DNA of 63,283 nucleotides from Aeromicrobium sp. Root472D3. Its GTDB lineage: Bacteria > Actinomycetota > Actinomycetes > Propionibacteriales > Nocardioidaceae. Made by a program: the position numbers and the translations under genes. Of this stretch, positions 13,917 through 21,685 are shown one piece after another (position 1 is the first letter of the stretch; the number at the start of each line of letters is the position of its first letter). Under the pieces are notes generated by a model that was given only the letters and a program-made list of their open reading frames with translations, was not told the DNA's origin and searched no databases. The stretch is taken from positions 15,708 to 78,990 of the forward strand of contig NZ_LMET01000001.1 of the NCBI RefSeq assembly GCF_001426485.1, read 5' to 3'.

Positions 13917-15092
13917 CTACGCGAGCGCGGGGATGTCGATCGAGGGGGCGGCGGAGCTGACGATCCGCATCATGGTCGTGCGTCCCGGCCCGACGTGGAC
14001 CGGACGGTAGCCGTCCAGGCCGCGGACGGGCTCGGCGTCGCCGAGGTCGACGTGCAGCACGGGTGGGCTGAGCGATGCGAGCTTGGAGGCCGCCGCGACG
14101 ACGTGCAGGCGGTCGGGCCCGACGCGGTCGAGCACGCGGGCGCTGAGCTCGTGGTTGCCGCGACCGAGCAGGAAGCCCTGCCCGCCGACCACGCCGAGCA
14201 GCACGTGGGTGGCGGGGTCGGCGGCGGCGTCGAAGACCTGGCGCTCGGTCGCGTCGCGCACCGCCGAGCCGTCGGCCGCCACGACGTCGACGCCGTGGAC
14301 CGTCGACGTCAGGCCGAGCCCGCGCGCGACGTCGGCGACCGTGGCGCCGGGGCCCAGCACCCACTGCGCGCCGGGGCCCGCGGTGTCGCGCAGCTGGCGG
14401 CCGACGGCCTCGAGCATCGACGGGTCGGGCACCGCGGACGTCCGCTTCGCGCCCTGCAGCAGGGCGCGGGCGACCGGCACCCGCACCGACCCGGTGACCT
14501 GCGGTCCGTCGCCGTCGCCGCCCACGACGTCGAGCAGGTCGCACGACTCGGACCGCACGCGCCCCTCGACCACCGCGAGCAGCAGGTCACCGGCGGCCTC
14601 GGGGGTGCGGGCGAAGACGCCCGAGTGCATCTTGACGCCGGCCGGCACGCCGACGACCAGCGTCGTGCCGACGTGGCCGGCCAGGTCGGTCGCGGTGCCG
14701 TCGCCGCCCGAGAACAGCAGGCAGTCGACGCCGAGGTCGAGGCCCACGACCGCCCGTGCCGCCGCGACGGTGTCGGACACCGTGGTGGGGCCCGACGCGG
14801 CCCGACCGACCACGCGGTGGTCGAGCCCCATGTCGGCCAGCAGGTCGGCCCCCAGCGCTCCGGGGGCCGTCACGAACCGGGTGCCGCGCGGGAGACGGTC
14901 GGTGGCCCGCGCGAGGGCACGGCGCATGCGGTCGGTCGCACGACCGGCCTCGAGCGCCTCGCGGTGCTGGCGGTCGTCGAGGTCGGCGGTGCCGTGCATC
15001 GCACGCGGCCCGCCGTAGCCGGCGATCGGGTTGACCAGCACGCCGATCACCCGCCCGCCGACCACCTCGTCGCCACCGACCGCCCGCGCCAT
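13917..15092 (-). CDS. ATP-NAD kinase-fold protein, AcoX-like
   Basis: 391 residues. The NAD-kinase signature is visible: VIGVLVNPIAGYGGPRAMHG at the N-terminus, CLLFSGGDGTATDLAG (GGDG nucleotide motif) near residue 140, and GVPAGVKMHSGVFARTPEAAG. The C-terminal THVLLGVVGGQGFLLGRGNHELS matches AcoX proteins of acetoin operons, whose biochemical role is not settled. No acetoin dehydrogenase genes are present here. It sits between the aminotransferase (stop 3 bp upstream) and the GcvPA-like gene, so it is co-expressed with the unusual PLP pair. It could phosphorylate NAD to supply NADP, or phosphorylate a small metabolite. Confidence 0.82.
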   Translation of the reverse strand: MARAVGGDEVVGGRVIGVLVNPIAGYGGPRAMHGTADLDDRQHREALEAGRATDRMRRALARATDRLPRGTRFVTAPGALGADLLADMGLDHRVVGRAASGPTTVSDTVAAARAVVGLDLGVDCLLFSGGDGTATDLAGHVGTTLVVGVPAGVKMHSGVFARTPEAAGDLLLAVVEGRVRSESCDLLDVVGGDGDGPQVTGSVRVPVARALLQGAKRTSAVPDPSMLEAVGRQLRDTAGPGAQWVLGPGATVADVARGLGLTSTVHGVDVVAADGSAVRDATERQVFDAAADPATHVLLGVVGGQGFLLGRGNHELSARVLDRVGPDRLHVVAAASKLASLSPPVLHVDLGDAEPVRGLDGYRPVHVGPGRTTMMRIVSSAAPSIDIPALA

Positions 15093-15094
15093 GG

Positions 15095-16456
15095 TCAGGC
15101 CTTCACCGCGACGGACTCGGCGGCCCGCCTCACGCCGTCGACCATGGCCCGGATCTCGTCCTCCGTCGTCGTGAACGGCGGCGAGAACGAGACCGTGTCA
15201 GCCGCCGGGAGGGCACGGGTCACGACGCCGTTCTCGAGCGACGCCCGGGTCACGGCGGCACTGAACTGGCCCACCGCGTCGAACGGCGTGCGCGACGCCG
15301 GGTCCTTGACGAACTCGACCGCCGCGACCAGGCCGGTGCCACGGATCTCCGCGACGTTCGGGTGGTCGGCGAAGGCGCTGCGCAGCTCGGAGTGCAGCAG
15401 GGTGCCGAGGTCGCCGGCCCGCTGCACGAGCCCGTCGCGCTCGATGATGTCGAGGTTCGTCATGGCGGCCGCCGCGGCGAGCGGGTGCGCCGAGTAGGTG
15501 TAGCCGTGGCCGAAAGCGCCGTAGCGGCTCGACCCCTCGACGATGACGTCCCACACCTTGCTGCCGACGAGGCACGCCGAGAGCGGGACGTAGGCCGACG
15601 TGATGCCCTTGGCCACGGTCATGAGGTCGGGGCGCGCACCGACCGCGGTGCTGCCGAACTCGACGCCGAGGCGTCCGAAGCCGCAGACGACCTCGTCGGC
15701 GATCAGCAGCACGTCGTGCGTGTCGAGCACCTTCTGGATCTCGGGGAAGTACGTCTCCGGCGGGACGATGACGCCGCCGGCGGCCATGACCGGCTCGGCG
15801 ATGAAGGCCGCGACGGTGTCGGGGCCCTCGGCCACGATCAGGTCGTCGAGCTCCTGCGCGAGGGTGCGGGCGAACTCCTCGTCGGTCGCGCCGGGCTCGC
15901 GCTCCCACAGGCGGTGGGGCGGGCGGACGTGCCGGATCATCGGCAGCGGCAGGTCGAAGCCGTCGTGCAGGTTCGCCAGGCCCGTGAGGCCGCCCGACAG
16001 CACCGTCACGCCGTGGTAGCCGCGGTGCCGCGAGATGATCTTCTTCTTCTCGGGGCGTCCCAGCAGGTTGTTGTAGTACCAGACGAGCTTGGCCTGCGTG
16101 TCGTTCGCGTCGGAGCCGGAGTTGCCGAAGAACACCTTGGCCATCGGCACGGGCGCCATCTGGATCAGGCGCTCGGCGAGGCGCGCGGGGGCCTCGGTGC
16201 CCATCGACGAGAAGGCGTGGAAGTACGGCAGCTTCGAGGCCTGGCGGTGCAGCGCGTCGGCCATCTCGGGGTGCGAGTAGCCGATGTTGACGCACCACAG
16301 CCCCGCCATGGCGTCGAGGTAGCGGCGACCGTCGGCGTCGACGACGGTCGAGCCGTGCGCCTCGACGATCGAGATCGGCGGACCCGACTGCTGGTGCGTG
16401 GCCAGCACGGTGAACGGGTGGAAGACGTAGTCCCGGTCCAGGTCGGCGATCGACAT
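15095..16456 (-). CDS. Class III (omega) aminotransferase
   Basis: 453 residues, PLP fold-type I. Motifs: LDAMAGLWCVNIGYSHPEMADA, VFFGNSGSDANDTQAKLVWYYNN, SRHRGYHGVTVLSGGLTG, LLIADEVVCGFGRLG, and the PLP lysine in LMTVAKGITSAYVPLSA. This is the beta-alanine/taurine/putrescine:pyruvate aminotransferase branch, which turns a terminal amine into an aldehyde. The divergent GabD-like dehydrogenase would oxidise that aldehyde. I prefer ATG 16456 because AGAGAGG lies 6-12 nt upstream; an in-frame GTG at 16462 is weaker. It heads the five-gene operon 16456 to 9205 and its promoter region holds paired IclR-type operators. Confidence 0.88.
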   Translation of the reverse strand: MSIADLDRDYVFHPFTVLATHQQSGPPISIVEAHGSTVVDADGRRYLDAMAGLWCVNIGYSHPEMADALHRQASKLPYFHAFSSMGTEAPARLAERLIQMAPVPMAKVFFGNSGSDANDTQAKLVWYYNNLLGRPEKKKIISRHRGYHGVTVLSGGLTGLANLHDGFDLPLPMIRHVRPPHRLWEREPGATDEEFARTLAQELDDLIVAEGPDTVAAFIAEPVMAAGGVIVPPETYFPEIQKVLDTHDVLLIADEVVCGFGRLGVEFGSTAVGARPDLMTVAKGITSAYVPLSACLVGSKVWDVIVEGSSRYGAFGHGYTYSAHPLAAAAAMTNLDIIERDGLVQRAGDLGTLLHSELRSAFADHPNVAEIRGTGLVAAVEFVKDPASRTPFDAVGQFSAAVTRASLENGVVTRALPAADTVSFSPPFTTTEDEIRAMVDGVRRAAESVAVKA

Positions 16457-16471
16457 GGGCACCTCTCTTTC

Positions 16472-16505
16472 GTTCGAAGGGCGAACTTATGGTCGCTAGA
16501 CGAAC
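16472..16505. promoter_or_regulatory. Paired IclR-type operators between aminotransferase and aldehyde dehydrogenase
   Basis: GTTCGAAGGGCGAAC (16472-16486) is a perfect GTTCG-N5-CGAAC inverted repeat. GGTCGCTAGACGAAC (16491-16505) has one mismatch. The two are offset by 19 bp. A TAGAGT -10-like element for the plus-strand gene lies at 16514-16519, so the second operator would cover its -35 region. The pair is placed to control both divergent operons. Confidence 0.75.
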
Positions 16506-16557
16506 GTACCCGCTAGAGTGGACGACGTCCACCGTTCTCCGACGACGATTGGGTTCC

Positions 16558-18030
16558 ATGATGACCAGTGCCACCGAACGGTCCGAGGCCTCGGGCCTGC
16601 TCAGGACCGACCTCTACATCGACGGGCAGTGGCGCGCCGGCGGCGACGGCGTGCGCACCGACGTCGTCGACCCCTCGACCGGCGAGCTCGTCGCCCGGGT
16701 GGCCGACGCGACGCGCGACGACGTCCTCGAGACCGTCGCGGTCGCCGAGCGCGCCTTCGTCGAGTGGTCGCGCCGCCCCGCCCCCGAGCGGTCGCGGATC
16801 CTGCGGCGCTGGTTCGACCTGATCGTCGAGGAGGCCGACGCCCTGGCCGAGATCCTGACCGCCGAGCAGGGCAAGCCCCTCGCTGAGGCCCGCGGCGAGA
16901 TCATCTACGGGGCCGGCTTCGTCGAGTGGTACGCCGAGGAGGCCAAGCGCGTCTACGGCGAGATCATCCCGCCGAACGTCGACGGCCGGCGCATCCAGGT
17001 CACGCGCAGCGCGATCGGCGTCACGTGCGCCATCACGCCGTGGAACTTCCCCTCGGCGATGATCCTGCGCAAGGTCGCCCCCGCCCTCGCGGCCGGGTGC
17101 ACCATGATCGTCAAGCCGGCCAGCGAGACGCCGCTGTCGGCCTTCGCGCTGGCCGAGCTGGCACACCGCGCCGGCGTCCCGGCGGGCGTCCTGAACGTGG
17201 TCCACGGCGACGCCGCGATGATCGGCGACGTGCTGACGACCCACGAGTCGGTGCGGGCGCTGAGCTTCACCGGCTCGACCGCGATCGGCAAGCTGCTGAT
17301 GAAGCAGTCGAGCAGCACCGTCAAGAAGCTCGCACTCGAGCTCGGCGGCAACGCGCCGCTCATCGTGTTCGACGACGCCGACCTCGACGAGGCCGTGAAG
17401 GGCGCCGTGGCGTCGAAGTTCCGCAACGCCGGCCAGACGTGCGTGTGCGCCAACCGCATCCTCGTCCAGGACGGCATCCACGACCGCTTCGTCGAGGCGT
17501 TCACGGCCGCCGTGCGCGAGCTCAAGGTCGGCGACGGGCGCGACCCGGAGTCGACGCAGGGGCCGCTGATCTCGCAGGCCGCGGTCGACAAGGTCTCGGC
17601 GCACGTCGCCGACGCCGTCGACAAGGGCGCGACGGTGCTGCTCGGAGGGCACCCCCACGAGCTGGGCGGCACGTACTTCGAGCCGACGGTGCTCGACGGC
17701 GCGCGCCCCGACATGGTCATCGCCCACGAGGAGACGTTCGGGCCCGTCGCGCCGATCTTCACCTTCTCGACCGAGGACGAGGCCGTCGCGATGGCCAACG
17801 ACACGCCCTTCGGGCTCGCCGCCTACTTCTTCAGCCACGACCTCGGCCGCGTGACGCGCGTCAGCGAGGCGCTCGAGTTCGGCGTCGTCGGCGTCAACAC
17901 GGGCCTCATCTCCTACGAGGGGGCGCCGTTCGGCGGGGTCAAGCAGTCGGGCCTCGGGCGCGAGGGCAGCAGCCACGGCCTCGACGAGTTCACCGAGCTG
18001 AAGTACGTGTGCGTGGAGGGGATCCGATGA
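16558..18030 (+). CDS. NAD(P)-dependent aldehyde dehydrogenase, succinate-semialdehyde dehydrogenase (GabD) type
   Basis: 490 residues. It carries the GabD-type core: AITPWNFPSAMILRKVAPAL, FTGSTAIGKLLMKQS, KLALELGGNAPLIVFDDADLD (general base Glu) and FRNAGQTCVCANRILVQ (nucleophile Cys). The VKKLALELGGNAPLIVFDD and GQTCVCANR stretches are those of succinate- or glutarate-semialdehyde dehydrogenases, so a short semialdehyde carboxylate is the likely substrate, feeding the TCA cycle. Start: adjacent ATGs at 16558 and 16561. A longer ATG at 16489 would overlap the operators. It is co-transcribed with the following SDR by an ATGA overlap. Confidence 0.9.
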   Translation: MMTSATERSEASGLLRTDLYIDGQWRAGGDGVRTDVVDPSTGELVARVADATRDDVLETVAVAERAFVEWSRRPAPERSRILRRWFDLIVEEADALAEILTAEQGKPLAEARGEIIYGAGFVEWYAEEAKRVYGEIIPPNVDGRRIQVTRSAIGVTCAITPWNFPSAMILRKVAPALAAGCTMIVKPASETPLSAFALAELAHRAGVPAGVLNVVHGDAAMIGDVLTTHESVRALSFTGSTAIGKLLMKQSSSTVKKLALELGGNAPLIVFDDADLDEAVKGAVASKFRNAGQTCVCANRILVQDGIHDRFVEAFTAAVRELKVGDGRDPESTQGPLISQAAVDKVSAHVADAVDKGATVLLGGHPHELGGTYFEPTVLDGARPDMVIAHEETFGPVAPIFTFSTEDEAVAMANDTPFGLAAYFFSHDLGRVTRVSEALEFGVVGVNTGLISYEGAPFGGVKQSGLGREGSSHGLDEFTELKYVCVEGIR

Positions 18031-18791
18031 ACGACCTGACGGGCAAGACCATCCTGCTGACCGGCGCCTCGCGCGGCGTCGGACGGGCGATCGCCGAGCG
18101 GCTCGCCGGCACGGGGGCGACGCTCGTCGCCCACTACAACAGCAGCCGCGAGGGCGCCGACGAGGCGACGCGGGGATTCGCCTCCGACCGCGTGCACCTG
18201 CTGCCCGCCGACCTGAGCCACCCCGAGGGTGCCGCGGGTCTCTGGGCCGCGACCCTCGAGGCCGTGGGCCGCGTCGACGCGGTCGTCCTCAACGCCGGCA
18301 TCATGCCGAAGGTCGAGATCGACGCCCCCGACGCGGAGTGGGACGACACGTTCCGCACGGCCCTGCAGGTCAACACGTTGAGCCCCGCCGACCTCACGCG
18401 CCGCGCCGCCGAGCACTTCGCGGACCACGGCGAGGGGGTCGTGGTGGGCATCAGCAGCTGGGTGACGCACCGCGGCGCCGGGCACCCGAACCTCGCGACG
18501 TACGCCGCGTCGAAGGCCGCGTACGCCGCCCTGCTCAAGACCGTCGCGCGCGCGTACGCGCCGCGCGGCGTGCTGACGTACCTGATCGCCCCCGGCGCCG
18601 TCGACACCGAGATGACGGCGTCGTCCTCGCTCGACCGCGGCGGGCTCGACGAGATCCGCCGCACCCTCGCGATGGGCGAGCTCGTGCCGCCCGAGGAGAT
18701 CGCCGAGCTCGTGGCCGTCCTGTGCGAGGGACGTCTGCGGCACCTCAGCGGCGCGACCCTCGACGTCAACGGTGCGTCGTACGTGCGGTGA
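18027..18791 (+). CDS. Short-chain dehydrogenase/reductase
   Basis: 254 residues, classical SDR. The cofactor motif is TGASRGVGRAIA (residues about 12-23), then LNAGIM, the catalytic Ser in GISSWVT, YAASKAAYAAL for the YxxxK pair, and IAPGAVDTEM. It oxidises or reduces a hydroxyl/carbonyl group with NAD(P). It overlaps the aldehyde dehydrogenase stop by ATGA, so both are made together under the IclR-type operators. The IclR gene follows after 70 bp with its own promoter. The substrate is unknown. Confidence 0.88.
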   Translation: MNDLTGKTILLTGASRGVGRAIAERLAGTGATLVAHYNSSREGADEATRGFASDRVHLLPADLSHPEGAAGLWAATLEAVGRVDAVVLNAGIMPKVEIDAPDAEWDDTFRTALQVNTLSPADLTRRAAEHFADHGEGVVVGISSWVTHRGAGHPNLATYAASKAAYAALLKTVARAYAPRGVLTYLIAPGAVDTEMTASSSLDRGGLDEIRRTLAMGELVPPEEIAELVAVLCEGRLRHLSGATLDVNGASYVR

Positions 18792-18798
18792 CGGATTC

Positions 18799-18839
18799 TT
18801 GCCATCGGCAGGCCGACACACTATGTTCGCCCTGCGAAC
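18799..18839 (+). promoter_or_regulatory. Promoter of the IclR gene with overlapping operator
   Basis: TTGCCA at 18799-18804, a 17-bp spacer and TATGTT at 18822-18827 form a good sigma-A-type promoter. The perfect inverted repeat GTTCGCCCTGCGAAC at 18825-18839 overlaps the -10 box and start point, as expected for an autorepressed regulator. There is no second operator at the 19-bp offset here, unlike the divergent regions. Confidence 0.72.
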
Positions 18840-18861
18840 CACCGTGCCCCTAGGAGGCAGC

Positions 18862-19665
18862 ATGCCCCAGACCGAGACGGACGCGGCCGACGACCGTCGT
18901 CCCGGCGAGTTCGTCCAGTCGCTCGACCGAGGCCTGGCCGTCATCCGGGCGTTCTCCGACGACAACGACATGCTGACCCTGGCCGAGGTCGCCAAGATCG
19001 CGGGCCTCAGCCGGGCGTCCGCGCGGCGGTTCCTGCTGACGCTCGAGACCCTCGGCTACGTCGGGTACCGGCAGAACCGGTTCTACCTGCGGCCGCGCGT
19101 GCTCGACCTCGGCTACGCGTTCCTGTCGTCGTCGTCGAGCGTCGAGGTCACGCAGGACCACCTCGACAAGCTCTCGGCCCGCATCGGCGAGTCGTGCTCG
19201 GCGTGCGAGTACGACGACGGCGACATCGTCTACATCGCCCGTGCGGCGGCCGACCGCATCATGACGATCCGCCTGAGCGTCGGACGTCGCCTGCCGGCGT
19301 TCTGCACGTCGACCGGGCGCGTGCTGCTGTCGTCGTTCACCGACGACCAGCTCGACGAGTACTTCGCGACCTATCCGCGCGAGAGCTTCACGGCGCAGAC
19401 CATCACCGACGAGGGCGAGCTGCGCGAGCGCCTCGCCGAGGTGCGCGAGCGCGGCTGGTCGATCAACAACCAGGAGCTCGAGCTCGGGGCCCGCTCGATC
19501 GCCGCGCCCGTGGCGGACGCCACCGGCCGGTTCGTCAACGCCGTCAACATCTCGGTGCCGACGTCACGCGTGTCGGTCGAGCAGCTCGTCGACGAGTTCC
19601 TGCCCGAGCTCCTGTCGACCACGGCGCAGATCGGCGCCGACATCTCGCACCTCCGGCTCAGCTGA
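18862..19665 (+). CDS. IclR family transcriptional regulator
   Basis: 267 residues. The N-terminal winged helix (about 17-75) reads VQSLDRGLAVIRAFSDDNDMLTLAEVAKIAGLSRASARRFLLTLETLGYV, split here only for description of its HTH at LAEVAKIAGLS and ASARRFLLTL. The C-terminal IclR effector domain follows (CSACEYDDGDIVYIARAAA, RLPAFCTSTGRVLLS, GWSINNQELELGARSIAAPV). The sequence is closest in style to PcaR/PobR/CatR-type regulators of aromatic and amine catabolism, whose sites are GTTCG-N5-CGAAC-like. An AGGAGG ribosome binding site precedes the ATG. Its operator overlaps its own promoter and recurs at all promoters of the island, so it is the likely master regulator. Confidence 0.92.
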   Translation: MPQTETDAADDRRPGEFVQSLDRGLAVIRAFSDDNDMLTLAEVAKIAGLSRASARRFLLTLETLGYVGYRQNRFYLRPRVLDLGYAFLSSSSSVEVTQDHLDKLSARIGESCSACEYDDGDIVYIARAAADRIMTIRLSVGRRLPAFCTSTGRVLLSSFTDDQLDEYFATYPRESFTAQTITDEGELRERLAEVRERGWSINNQELELGARSIAAPVADATGRFVNAVNISVPTSRVSVEQLVDEFLPELLSTTAQIGADISHLRLS

Positions 19666-19677
19666 GACCGGCGGCGC

Positions 19678-20478
19678 TCAGACCGCGGGTCGGGTCTCGC
19701 GGTCGCCGGCGCTGCCGATGCGCGACAGGAACCGCTGCGTGCGCTCCTCCTGCGGGTCGTCGATGACCTGGGCCGCGGGGCCCTGCTCGATGATCTTGCC
19801 GCCGTCGACGAACACGACGCGGTCGGCCACGTCGCGGGCGAACTCGATCTCGTGGGTCACGATCAGCATCGTGAGACCCTCGTCGGCCAGCAGCTTCATG
19901 ACCGACAGCACCTCGCCGACGGTCTCGGGGTCGAGCGCCGACGTCGGCTCGTCGAACAGCATGACCTTGGGACGCATCGCCAGCGCGCGGGCGATCGCGA
20001 CGCGCTGCTGCTGGCCGCCCGACAGCTGGCGGGGGTAGGCGTCCTCCTTGCCCTCGAGGCGCACGTGGGCGAGGAGCTCACGGGCCCGCTTCTCGGCGTC
20101 GGCCTTCGGCTGCCCCGCGACGCGGATCGGCGCCTCGACGATGTTCTCGAGCACCGTCATGTGGCCGAACAGGTTGAACGACTGGAAGACCATGCCGATC
20201 GACGAGCGCTGGCGCGCGAGGTCGGCGACCGGGACGTCGACGAGCCTGCCCTTGCGCTCCTGCACGCCGATCAGCTCGCCGTCGACCCGGATCGTGCCGT
20301 GGTCGGGCTTCTCGAGGAAGTTGACGCAGCGCAGCAGCGTGCTCTTGCCCGAGCCGGACGGGCCGATGATGCAGACGACCTCACCGGCGTCGACCTCGAG
20401 GTCGACCCCGTCGAGGACGCGCAGCGATCCGTAGCGCTTGCACAGCTGGTCGATCCTGACGAGCGGGTCGGCGGTCAT
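19678..20478 (-). CDS. Polar amino acid-type ABC transporter ATP-binding protein
   Basis: 266 residues with the full ATPase set: Walker A IIGPSGSGKSTLLRCVN, Q-loop MVFQSFNLFGHMTVLENI, signature LSGGQQQRVAIARAL, Walker B VMLFDEPTSALDPE and the H-loop IVTHEIEFA. The CVNFLEKPDHG insertion is typical of the HisP/GlnQ family that energises uptake of polar amino acids and opines. Its start overlaps the permease stop by one base (TGATG). It converges on the IclR gene with only a 12-bp gap. Confidence 0.93.
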   Translation of the reverse strand: MTADPLVRIDQLCKRYGSLRVLDGVDLEVDAGEVVCIIGPSGSGKSTLLRCVNFLEKPDHGTIRVDGELIGVQERKGRLVDVPVADLARQRSSIGMVFQSFNLFGHMTVLENIVEAPIRVAGQPKADAEKRARELLAHVRLEGKEDAYPRQLSGGQQQRVAIARALAMRPKVMLFDEPTSALDPETVGEVLSVMKLLADEGLTMLIVTHEIEFARDVADRVVFVDGGKIIEQGPAAQVIDDPQEERTQRFLSRIGSAGDRETRPAV

Positions 20479-21446
20479 CAGATGGTCTCCTCGTGGCTGA
20501 AGAACTTCTCGGTGGGCTTGCGCCGCTGCGGCAACCGGTCACGCCACGTGACGGGGGCGTTGCGGGTCGCGCCCTTGGCGAACTTTCGCTCGATGAAGTA
20601 CTGGGCGATGTTCAGGATCGTGGTCAGGACGAGGTACCAGATGCTCGCCACGACCAGCAGCGGGATGGTCTCGAACGTGCGGGCGTAGATGACCTGCACG
20701 GTGTAGAGGAGCTCGTTCATCGAGATGATGCTGACCAGGCTCGTGCCCTTGAGCATCGAGATGACCTGGTTGCCCGTGGGCGGCACGATGACGCGCATGG
20801 CCTGCGGGAGGATGATGCGGCGCATCGACTGGCGGCGCGTCATGCCGAGCGCGGCCGACGCCTCGGTCTGTCCGTGGTCGACCGACAGGATGCCGGCGCG
20901 GAAGATCTCGGCCATGTAGGCGCCCTCGCACAGCCCCAGTCCGAGGGTCGCGGCGACGAGCGGCGTGATGAGGTCGTTGGTCGAGCCGCTGACGAGGTCC
21001 GGGCCGAACGGGATGCCGATCGACAGCTCCGGCAGGAAGCTCGCGAGGTTGTACCAGAACAGGATCTGGACGAGGACCGGCGTGCCGCGGAAGACCCAGA
21101 TGTACGCGCCCGAGACCGCGTTGAGGACGATGCTCGGCGAGAGCCGCATGAGGGCGAGGACGAGGCCGATCAGGCAGCCCAGCACCATCGCGATGACGGT
21201 GAGCTGGATCGTGCGGGCGACACCGGCCAGCACGTCGCCGTCGAACATGTACGACCACACCACGGACCACTGGAGGCTGTCGGACGACAGGAAGGTCGCG
21301 ACGACCTGGAAGGCCAGCAGCAGGACGATGATCTTCGCCGCCCAGGCCAGCACGGTGCCCACGAGCGGCGACCGGCGCGAGCGGACCGGCGTCATCGAGT
21401 CGTCGCCCGGCTCGGCGGGTCGTGTCGCTGTCGTGGTTCGATTCAT
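20478..21446 (-). CDS. Polar amino acid-type ABC transporter permease
   Basis: 322 residues. A first membrane helix (about 32-52, VLAWAAKIIVLLLAFQVVATF) is followed by the HisM/GlnP permease core with about five helices. The inner-membrane coupling motif EASAALGMTRRQSMRRIILPQAMRVIVPP contacts the ATPase. Only one permease gene is present, so it should act as a homodimer. The N-terminal extension is longer than in HisM. Its promoter (TTGACG, 17 bp, TAGGTT) overlaps an IclR-type operator, tying uptake to the catabolic island. Confidence 0.92.
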   Translation of the reverse strand: MNRTTTATRPAEPGDDSMTPVRSRRSPLVGTVLAWAAKIIVLLLAFQVVATFLSSDSLQWSVVWSYMFDGDVLAGVARTIQLTVIAMVLGCLIGLVLALMRLSPSIVLNAVSGAYIWVFRGTPVLVQILFWYNLASFLPELSIGIPFGPDLVSGSTNDLITPLVAATLGLGLCEGAYMAEIFRAGILSVDHGQTEASAALGMTRRQSMRRIILPQAMRVIVPPTGNQVISMLKGTSLVSIISMNELLYTVQVIYARTFETIPLLVVASIWYLVLTTILNIAQYFIERKFAKGATRNAPVTWRDRLPQRRKPTEKFFSHEETI

Positions 21447-21484
21447 CGGGTCGCCCCGTTACCTGAGTCACACGTCATACCCAC

Positions 21485-21538
21485 AACCTAAGCAGAGTCG
21501 AGCCGTTCGTCAAGCGACCATTCGTTCGCTTAACGAAC
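21485..21538 (-). promoter_or_regulatory. Permease promoter with paired IclR-type operators
   Basis: On the minus strand TTGACG (21513-21508), a 17-bp spacer and TAGGTT (21490-21485) form a promoter for the permease/ATPase operon. The -35 lies inside the operator GTTCGTCAAGCGACC (21505-21519, one mismatch). A perfect copy, GTTCGCTTAACGAAC, is at 21524-21538, again 19 bp away. Binding at the first site should block the permease promoter. The second lies upstream of both divergent promoters and could also activate. Confidence 0.75.
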
Positions 21539-21566
21539 ACTTAACACCGTTCGGGACGGAAATCCC

Positions 21567-21594
21567 TTGACAGTGGTGACCGCGGATGTACACA
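21567..21594 (+). promoter_or_regulatory. Candidate promoter of the substrate-binding protein gene
   Basis: A perfect -35 hexamer TTGACA (21567-21572) is followed after 16 bp by TACACA (21589-21594), a weak -10. The transcript would have a leader of about 85 nt. The IclR-type operators lie roughly 30-60 bp upstream of the -35, a position suited to activation rather than blocking. Confidence 0.45.
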
Positions 21595-21685
21595 CTTCGA
21601 ACGTCTGGTCGCACAGCGAACACGATCAGTCCCTCCGATCTCGGGGTAGTCGGCGGCAACAACCCATTCATCAGGAGAAAGACCC

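Noticed and set aside
13917..15092. Acetoin catabolic operon suggested by the AcoX-like gene
   Set aside because: No acetoin dehydrogenase E1, E2 or butanediol dehydrogenase genes nearby.
21539..21685. Riboswitch in the leader of the binding-protein gene
   Set aside because: The leader is about 85 nt, shows no recognisable aptamer pattern, and regulation is better explained by the IclR operators.
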